Positions 56,032 to 61,771 of a stretch of DNA of 61,771 bases are shown piece after piece. Position 1 is the first letter of the stretch. Each line of letters opens with the position of its first letter. This DNA is from Clostridium bornimense (GTDB lineage: Bacteria > Bacillota > Clostridia > Clostridiales > Clostridiaceae): contig NZ_JAHLOD010000021.1 in assembly GCF_018917145.1 (NCBI RefSeq), positions 1-61,771 of the forward strand, read 5' to 3'. The notes under the pieces are model-generated. The model was given only the letters and a program-made list of their open reading frames with translations. It searched no databases and was not told the origin of the DNA. Both the position numbers and the translations under genes were made by a program.

Positions 56032-57087
56032 ATGGAGAGATTGTTAGAAGTTAAAGATTTAAGAACCTCCTTTGCCACAAAGTTTGGAGATGTACAATCT
56101 GTAAGAGGGGTATCATTTCACTTAGATAAAGGTGAAGCACTTGGAATAGTTGGAGAATCTGGCTGTGGTAAAAGTGTAACTATGATGACACTTATGAGAC
56201 TACTTGCTGACAATGGTAAAATTGTAAGTGGTGAGATTCTTTTTAATGGTAAAAATTTAACTGAGATATCAGAAAAAGAAATGCAAAAGGTTAGAGGAAA
56301 TGAAATTGGTATGATATTTCAAGATCCAATGACATCTTTAAATCCTTTATATACAATAGGAAATCAACTTATAGAACCATTAATAAAACATAAAAATATG
56401 TCAAAAAAAGAGGCCGAAGAAACTGCTATAAAGATGCTGAAGATGGTTGGAATACCTAGTCCAGAAAATAGAATGAAACAATATCCACATGAATTTTCTG
56501 GTGGTATGAGACAAAGAGCGATGATAGCTATGAGTCTTATTTGTCAGCCAACTATGATAATAGCTGATGAACCAACAACAGCTCTTGATGTTACAATTCA
56601 AGCTCAAATTCTTGATTTAATGAAAGAGTTAAAAGAGACTTTAGGAACATCAATAATTCTTATAACTCATGACCTTGGAGTAGTAGCAGATGTTTGTTCT
56701 AGAATAAATGTTATGTATGGTGGAAAAATTGTAGAAACAGGAACAACAGAAGATATATTCTATAGAGCAAAACATCCATATACTTGGGGACTTTTAAATA
56801 GTATTCCAAATCCAAAAAGTGATGTAAGAGAAAAATTAAGACCGATAGAAGGTCAACCACCAGATTTACTTAAACCACCAACAGGATGTGCTTTTGCAGC
56901 AAGATGTGATTATGCTATGAAAGTATGTTTAGAAAAACAGCCACCAGAATTTAATGTAGGTGAAGGTCATAAATCAGCTTGTTGGTTATGTCATGAAAAT
57001 GCACCAAAGGTAGAAAGTCCGATAAAGAGATATGACTTTAGTAGAGAAGATACTACCGATAAAGGAGTGAATAAAAATGACGAATAA
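56032..57087 (+). CDS. oppD: Oligopeptide ABC transporter ATP-binding protein OppD
   Basis: 351 residues. Walker A GESGCGKS, signature FSGGMRQR, Walker B IIADEPTTALD and the C-terminal oligopeptide-type extension with Cys residues (PPTGCAFAARCDYAMKVC), which in this family may bind an iron-sulfur cluster. It overlaps oppF by 11 bases. Confidence 0.95.
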   Translation: MERLLEVKDLRTSFATKFGDVQSVRGVSFHLDKGEALGIVGESGCGKSVTMMTLMRLLADNGKIVSGEILFNGKNLTEISEKEMQKVRGNEIGMIFQDPMTSLNPLYTIGNQLIEPLIKHKNMSKKEAEETAIKMLKMVGIPSPENRMKQYPHEFSGGMRQRAMIAMSLICQPTMIIADEPTTALDVTIQAQILDLMKELKETLGTSIILITHDLGVVADVCSRINVMYGGKIVETGTTEDIFYRAKHPYTWGLLNSIPNPKSDVREKLRPIEGQPPDLLKPPTGCAFAARCDYAMKVCLEKQPPEFNVGEGHKSACWLCHENAPKVESPIKRYDFSREDTTDKGVNKNDE

Positions 57088-58069
57088 GGGTAAACAAAAA
57101 AATAATGATATAGTTCTAGAAGTACAGGATTTATGTAAATATTTTACTGCGAAGAAGGGGTTCTTAAGCAAGAAAAGTTATGTAAAGGCTGTAGATAGAG
57201 TTTCATTTACTCTTAGAAGAGGGGAAACTTTAGGATTAGTTGGAGAATCTGGTTGTGGAAAAACTACAACAGGAAGAACAATATTAAAATTATATAATCC
57301 AACATCAGGAAAAATAATTTTTAATGGACAAGATATAACAAATTTAAGTGAAAAGCAAATGGTACCACTTAGAAGAAAAATGCAAATGATATTCCAAGAT
57401 CCATATGCATCACTAGATCCAAGAATGACCGTTGGAGATATTATTGGAGAAGCAATAGATATTCATGGGCTTTATAAAGGAGAAGCAAGAACAAAAAGAA
57501 TAAGAGAACTTTTAGAAAGAGTTGGACTTGTGGGAGATCATATCAATAGATATGCTCATGAATTTTCAGGTGGACAAAGACAAAGAATCGGTATTGCAAG
57601 AGCATTAGCGGTAGAACCTGACTTTATAGTATGTGATGAACCAATATCAGCGTTAGATGTATCAATACAAGCGCAAGTTATAAATATGTTAGAAGAGTTA
57701 CAAGAAGAGTTAGGATTAACATATCTTTTTATAGCTCATGATTTATCAATGGTTAAGCATATATCTACTCATATAGGGGTAATGTATCTTGGTAAATTAG
57801 TGGAGAAGGGAACTAGTGATGAAGTGTATTCAAAACCACTTCATCCATATACAAAAGCTCTTTTATCAGCAATTCCAGTGCCAGATCCAAAACAGGCTAA
57901 AGCTAACAAAAGAATTCTTTTAGAAGGAGACATACCATCACCAATAGATCCACCACCAGGGTGTAGATTTAAAGGTAGATGTAAGTTTGCAAAACCAGAG
58001 TGTGGAAAGGTTGATCCAGAATTAAAAGAAGTAGAACCAGGACACTTTGTTGCATGTCATTTATATTAA
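57077..58069 (+). CDS. oppF: Oligopeptide ABC transporter ATP-binding protein OppF
   Basis: 330 residues. Walker A GESGCGKTT, signature FSGGQRQR, Walker B FIVCDEPISALD and C-terminal PPPGCRFKGRCKFAKPEC. It forms the ATPase pair with OppD. It starts within the oppD end, after AAAGGAGTG. Confidence 0.95.
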   Translation: MTNKGKQKNNDIVLEVQDLCKYFTAKKGFLSKKSYVKAVDRVSFTLRRGETLGLVGESGCGKTTTGRTILKLYNPTSGKIIFNGQDITNLSEKQMVPLRRKMQMIFQDPYASLDPRMTVGDIIGEAIDIHGLYKGEARTKRIRELLERVGLVGDHINRYAHEFSGGQRQRIGIARALAVEPDFIVCDEPISALDVSIQAQVINMLEELQEELGLTYLFIAHDLSMVKHISTHIGVMYLGKLVEKGTSDEVYSKPLHPYTKALLSAIPVPDPKQAKANKRILLEGDIPSPIDPPPGCRFKGRCKFAKPECGKVDPELKEVEPGHFVACHLY

Positions 58070-58119
58070 TGAATTATAGTTTTCATTAATTTTAAAATAT
58101 AAAAAAGGGGAAGATAAAT

Positions 58120-59760
58120 ATGAAAAAAGGCAAATTAAAAAAAGTACTTTCTTTAGTTGTCGCAGCTACTATTAGTTCTACATTGCTAGTAGGTTGTGGT
58201 GATGACAAAAAGGAAGGAAAAGATAAGCAAGTATTAACTTATAATTTAGCAGCAGATTCAAAAACATTGGATCCAGCATTAAATACTGCTATTGATGGTG
58301 GAACTGTACTATCTAATACTTTTGAAGGTTTATGTAGAACTGATGAAAAAGATAAGGCTATTAAAGGTGGAGCTGAGTCATGGAATGTTTCTGAAGATGG
58401 CTTAACATATACTTTTAACTTAAGAAAAGATGCAAAATGGTCAAATGGAGATAAGGTTACAGCTCAAGATTACGAATATGCTTGGAAAAGAGTATTAAAT
58501 CCAGAAACAGGTGCAGAATATGCATATCAAATGTATTATATTGAAGGTGCAGAAGCATATAATACTGGTAAAGGTTCTGTGGATGATGTAGCAGTAAAGG
58601 CGCTAGATGATTATACTCTAGAAGTAAAATTACATTCACCAACTAGCTACTTCTTAGAACTTACAGCATTTCCATGTTATTTCCCAGTAAATAAGAAAGT
58701 TGTAGAATCAGATTCAAACTGGGCTACTAAAGTTGATACTTATGTATCAAATGGGCCTTTCAAAATGACAGAATGGAAACAGAAGGATTCATTAGTTTTA
58801 GAGAGAAATAATGAATATTATAATAAAGACAAAGTTAAATTAGATAAGTTAGTAATGAAGATGGTAACAGAAGATACATCAGCATATGCTTCATTCCAAG
58901 CTGGTGATTTTGATGTTATAGATACAGTACCATCTGCTCAAATAGAAGCAGGATTAGCAGATGGAAGTTTTACTAAGTATCCAAATTTAGGAACATATTT
59001 CTTGGTTGTTAATGTTAATGGAGAAAATACTAGTGATGATGTAAAAAAAGTGCTTTCAGATTCTAAAGTAAGAAAAGCATTAAATCTAGCAATTAATAGA
59101 GATGCTATTGTTAAGAATGTTACAAAAGGTGGACAAGTTCCTGCATATAGCTATGTTCCAGAAGGAATTCCATCAACAGATGGAAAAGACTTTGCAAATA
59201 AGAAATATTTTAAATCATCAGGAGATGTAAAAGAAGCTAAAAAACTTCTAGAAGAAGCTGGATATAAAGATGGAAAAGGATTCCCAACAATTACTTTACT
59301 TTATAATCAAGAAGGGGATCATGGAAATATAATGCAAGCTATTGCAAACATGTGGAAGGAAAACTTAGGTATTAATGTTTCATTATCACAACAAGAATGG
59401 AAAGTATTCCAATCTACAAGAAGTGAAAAGAAATATCAAATTGCAAGACATGGATGGTCTGGAGATTATGTAGATCCAATGACATTCTTAGAAATGTGGA
59501 CTTCAACTTCAACATTAAATGAAGCTGGATTCTCAAATAATGAGTATGATGCGTTAATTAAAGATGCAATAAAAGAACAAGATACTAAAAAGAGAGAAGA
59601 AATTTTACACAAAGCAGAAGATATATTAATGGATGAAATGCCTGTAATACCAATTTACTACTATACTCAAATCAAAGGAGTTAAATCATATGTTAAAGAT
59701 ATGAAAGTATCACAACTTGGATTTATCTATTTTGATGAAGCTTATATTGAAGGTAAATAG
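58120..59760 (+). CDS. oppA: Oligopeptide-binding lipoprotein OppA, intact copy
   Basis: 546 residues. The lipoprotein signal ends in LLVGC with lipidated Cys26, followed by a SBP_bac_5 binding protein (TLDPALNTAIDGG, LRKDAKWSNGDKVT, EYAWKRVLNP). It captures peptides at the membrane surface for OppBCDF. The start follows AAGGGGAAG, 50 bases after oppF. A close paralogue follows at 60081. Confidence 0.95.
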   Translation: MKKGKLKKVLSLVVAATISSTLLVGCGDDKKEGKDKQVLTYNLAADSKTLDPALNTAIDGGTVLSNTFEGLCRTDEKDKAIKGGAESWNVSEDGLTYTFNLRKDAKWSNGDKVTAQDYEYAWKRVLNPETGAEYAYQMYYIEGAEAYNTGKGSVDDVAVKALDDYTLEVKLHSPTSYFLELTAFPCYFPVNKKVVESDSNWATKVDTYVSNGPFKMTEWKQKDSLVLERNNEYYNKDKVKLDKLVMKMVTEDTSAYASFQAGDFDVIDTVPSAQIEAGLADGSFTKYPNLGTYFLVVNVNGENTSDDVKKVLSDSKVRKALNLAINRDAIVKNVTKGGQVPAYSYVPEGIPSTDGKDFANKKYFKSSGDVKEAKKLLEEAGYKDGKGFPTITLLYNQEGDHGNIMQAIANMWKENLGINVSLSQQEWKVFQSTRSEKKYQIARHGWSGDYVDPMTFLEMWTSTSTLNEAGFSNNEYDALIKDAIKEQDTKKREEILHKAEDILMDEMPVIPIYYYTQIKGVKSYVKDMKVSQLGFIYFDEAYIEGK

Positions 59761-59793
59761 TTGTAAAGTACTAAATTTAATATAACATTAGGT

Positions 59794-59856
59794 ATAATAA
59801 GCTATGACGAAAGAATTAAAATTATTCTTTTGTTATAGCTTATTATTTATTTATAT
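59794..59856 (+). terminator. Terminator between the two oppA genes
   Basis: ATAATAAGCTAT...ATAGCTTATTAT with an inner GAAAGAAT/ATTCTTTT stem and T-rich tail. The rest of the 320-base gap (59761-60080) is A+T-rich; TTGACT at 60001 is a possible -35 box but lacks a good -10 partner. Confidence 0.8.
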
Positions 59857-60080
59857 GATAAATTTGCACACTAAAGTATTGAGAAAATTGAATTAAAGTA
59901 TTCATAAACAGTGGTAAATGCTGGTTTAATCTTAAAATTATCTTAAAATATATAAAAAGTAAAAAGGTTAATGGTTTACAGAAATATATATGGTAAATTA
60001 TTGACTTTTTTTATAAAAGCAATTCAATATGTAATGTAAAGTTAAGTATAAAAGGGGGAAGAGCAATAGAGAGAAAAAGA

Positions 60081-61541
60081 TTGAAAAAATTCATTTCTTT
60101 AATTATTTTAGTAACAATACTTACAGCAATTTTTATTGGTTGTGGAAAAAGCAAAAAAGAATTAAAAAAAGATGATCAAGTGCTTACTTATACATTTAAA
60201 TTAAGGAAGGATGCAAAGTGGTCTAATGGTGATACAGTAACAGCTCATGATTATGAATATGCGTGGAAGAGAGTATTAAATCCAGACACTGCAGCAGAGT
60301 ATGCATATCAAATGTACTACATTAAGGGAGCAGAAGCATATAACACTGGCTCCGGTAGTGCTGATGAGGTTGGAGTTAAGGCTGTTGATGATTATACATT
60401 AGAAGTTCAGCTTGAGTCACCAACTTCATATTTCTTAGAGTTAACAGCATTTCCATGCTACTTCCCAGTAAACAAAAGTGTTGTTGAAAAAGATGCAGAT
60501 TGGGCTACTAAAGTAGATACATATGTTTCAAATGGTCCTTTCAAAATGACAGAATGGAACATGAAAGATTCTTTAGTATTTGTAAAGAATGATAATTATT
60601 ACAATAAAGATAAAGTTAAATTAGATAAATTAGTAATGAAGATGGTTACTGATGAAACATCTGCTTATGCAACATTCAAGGCTGGAGACTTTGATATGAT
60701 AGATGTTGTTCCAACTTCAGAAATAGAAGCAGGATTAAAAGATGGTTCTTTTGTTAAGTTTGATAACTTAGGTACATATTTCTTAGTAGTAAATGTAACT
60801 GGTGAAAATGCTAGCGATGATGTAAAGAAAGTTCTTACTGATAAGAAAGTAAGACAAGCATTAAACTTAGCTATAGATAGAGATTCTATTGTTAAAAATG
60901 TTACTAAAGGTGGTCAAATACCAGCACATAGCTATATTCCAGAAGGAATACCAGGAGCTGATGGAAAAGATTTTGCATCAAAAGAATACTTTAAATCATC
61001 AGGTGATGTGGCTGCAGCTAAGAAGCTTTTAGAAGAAGCAGGATATAAAGATGGAGAAGGATTCCCTACAATCACTTTACTTTATAACCAAGAAGGTGCT
61101 CATGGAGATATAATGCAAGCAGTTGCAGATATGTGGAAGAAGAACTTAGGAATCAACGTTTCATTATCACAACAAGAATGGAAAGTATTCCAACAAACAA
61201 GAAAAGATATGAAATATCAAATTGCAAGACACGGATGGGTTGGAGATTATGTAGATCCAATGACATTCTTAGATATGTGGACTTCAACATCTCCATTAAA
61301 CTATGCTGGATTTGCTAATGAAGAGTATGATAATTTAGTTGAGACTGCTATTTCAGAAACTGATACTGCTAAGAGAGATGAATTAATGCATAAAGCAGAA
61401 GATATATTAATGGATGAAATGCCAGCACTTCCAATTTACTATTATACTCAAGTTAAAGGAATTCAACCATACGTTAAAGATGTTAGAGTTTCACCACTTG
61501 GATTTATCTATTTTGATAAAGCTTATATTGATGGAAAATAA
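60081..61541 (+). pseudogene. Second oppA, probably decaying (lost start, 56-residue deletion)
   Basis: The reading frame is open for 486 codons and very like oppA at 58120, with a lipobox ending IFIGC. Two defects are visible. At the place expected for the start, six bases after GGGGGAAGA, the in-frame codon is ATA (60066-60068); the first usable codon is TTG 60081, too far from the ribosome site. After QVLTY the next residues are TFKLRKDAKW, so 56 residues (168 bases) corresponding to NLAADSKTLD to SEDGLTY of the intact copy are missing in frame, between short LTY-coding repeats. The rest is intact, so decay is recent or a shortened protein survives. Confidence 0.7.
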
Positions 61542-61586
61542 AAAAATCTAATTCTTATACTTAGTTAACCCAAGATATAGATAGAG

Positions 61587-61623
61587 GAAGCTGTTGCACG
61601 AAAGTGTTACAGCTTCTTTTTTT
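61587..61623 (+). terminator. Terminator after the second oppA
   Basis: GAAGCTGTTGCAC/GTGTTACAGCTTC with loop GAAA and one mismatch, then a T run. It shares 17 bases with the carB terminator at 11669. Confidence 0.88.
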
Positions 61624-61702
61624 ATCGGGGAATATATGCAAAGGTACAGGGATATATCAGTGCACAGCATTCCTGTTTTGAGACTTTATAAGAATTGAAA
61701 AA

Positions 61703-61758
61703 AATAACCTCCCTAGGTAAAATGATAATTGCAAAACAAAAATACCAAGGAGGTTATT
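61703..61758 (+). promoter_or_regulatory. Hairpin that can hide the ribosome site of the last gene
   Basis: AATAACCTCC (61703-61712) is a perfect complement of GGAGGTTATT (61749-61758), and the inner GGTA (61716-61719) pairs with TACC (61743-61746). The right arm contains the ribosome site of the ATG at 61762, so translation may be switched by this structure or by something that opens it. An alternative is the terminal repeat of an insertion element beginning here. Confidence 0.55.
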
Positions 61759-61761
61759 CAA

Positions 61762-61771
61762 ATGAATAATA
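61762..61771 (+). CDS. Start of a further gene (cut by the window end)
   Basis: ATG AAT AAT follows AAGGAGG by about eight bases. Only three codons are in the window, so no product can be named. Confidence 0.5.

Overview
The window looks like chromosomal DNA of a low-GC Firmicute, most likely a Clostridium sensu stricto species. The reasons are strong A+T bias, AGA arginine codons, GGAGG ribosome sites, a type IB PyrD/PyrK pair, an NfnAB-type oxidoreductase, a pyrophosphate-type phosphofructokinase, a PurL with fused glutaminase domain, and the order tig-clpP-clpX-lon-engB. The species cannot be fixed from sequence alone. Almost everything is core metabolism on the + strand. The - strand carries pfp, a Fur-family regulator, dapA-dapB, an envelope protein and one small gene.

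Layout. 1-530: tRNA cluster (partial tRNA, Leu, two identical Gly, Arg). 644-1309: solitary leucine-rich-repeat protein. 1385-11700: complete UMP pathway, pyrB-C-F-K-D-E then carA-carB, each part behind its own PyrR-type attenuator. 11887-13501: membrane protein and TIM-barrel protein. 13578-20069: tig, clpP, clpX, lon, engB (protein folding and turnover). 20374-21918: three small Gly/Cys- or Gly/Asn/Met-rich genes, probably spore-coat type. 22058-25958: envelope protein, PerR-like regulator, nfnA-nfnB. 26558-31571: pfp, deoxynucleoside kinase, pepF, dapF-like gene. 31781-44236: purine operon purL-E-C-F-M-N-H-D behind a PurBox pair. 44381-48963: three tandem chemoreceptors behind a sigma-D-type promoter. 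49043-53792: ung, a small unknown gene, a methionine-synthesis fusion protein, dapB/dapA. 54031-61541: oppBCDF with two oppA genes, the second apparently decaying. The window ends at the start of another gene whose ribosome site lies in a hairpin.

The most unusual content is a family of modular intergenic repeats at 2712-2860, 20070-20300, 25963-26411, 35638-36281, 40532-40781 and 41223-41377. They combine arrays of a 7-base unit (consensus YTGTGNN, sometimes 9 bases), often in inverted orientation at the two ends, with strong palindromes whose stems differ between copies yet stay complementary, and in several copies the core AGTCCTGCGGACGGC. Two loci, both inside the purine operon (purL/purE and purN/purH), also carry a gene for a four-helix-bundle protein of the 23S rRNA intervening-sequence (S23/IVP) family. 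This resembles rRNA intervening sequences but inside protein-coding operons, and is the best candidate here for an undescribed mobile or RNA-processed element.

Functionally the window joins de novo pyrimidine synthesis (PyrR attenuation) and purine synthesis (PurR operator) with lysine/peptidoglycan precursor synthesis (dapA, dapB, dapF-like), peptide uptake and breakdown (opp, pepF) and ATP-dependent proteolysis. All assignments come from reading motifs in translated sequence; no database search was run.
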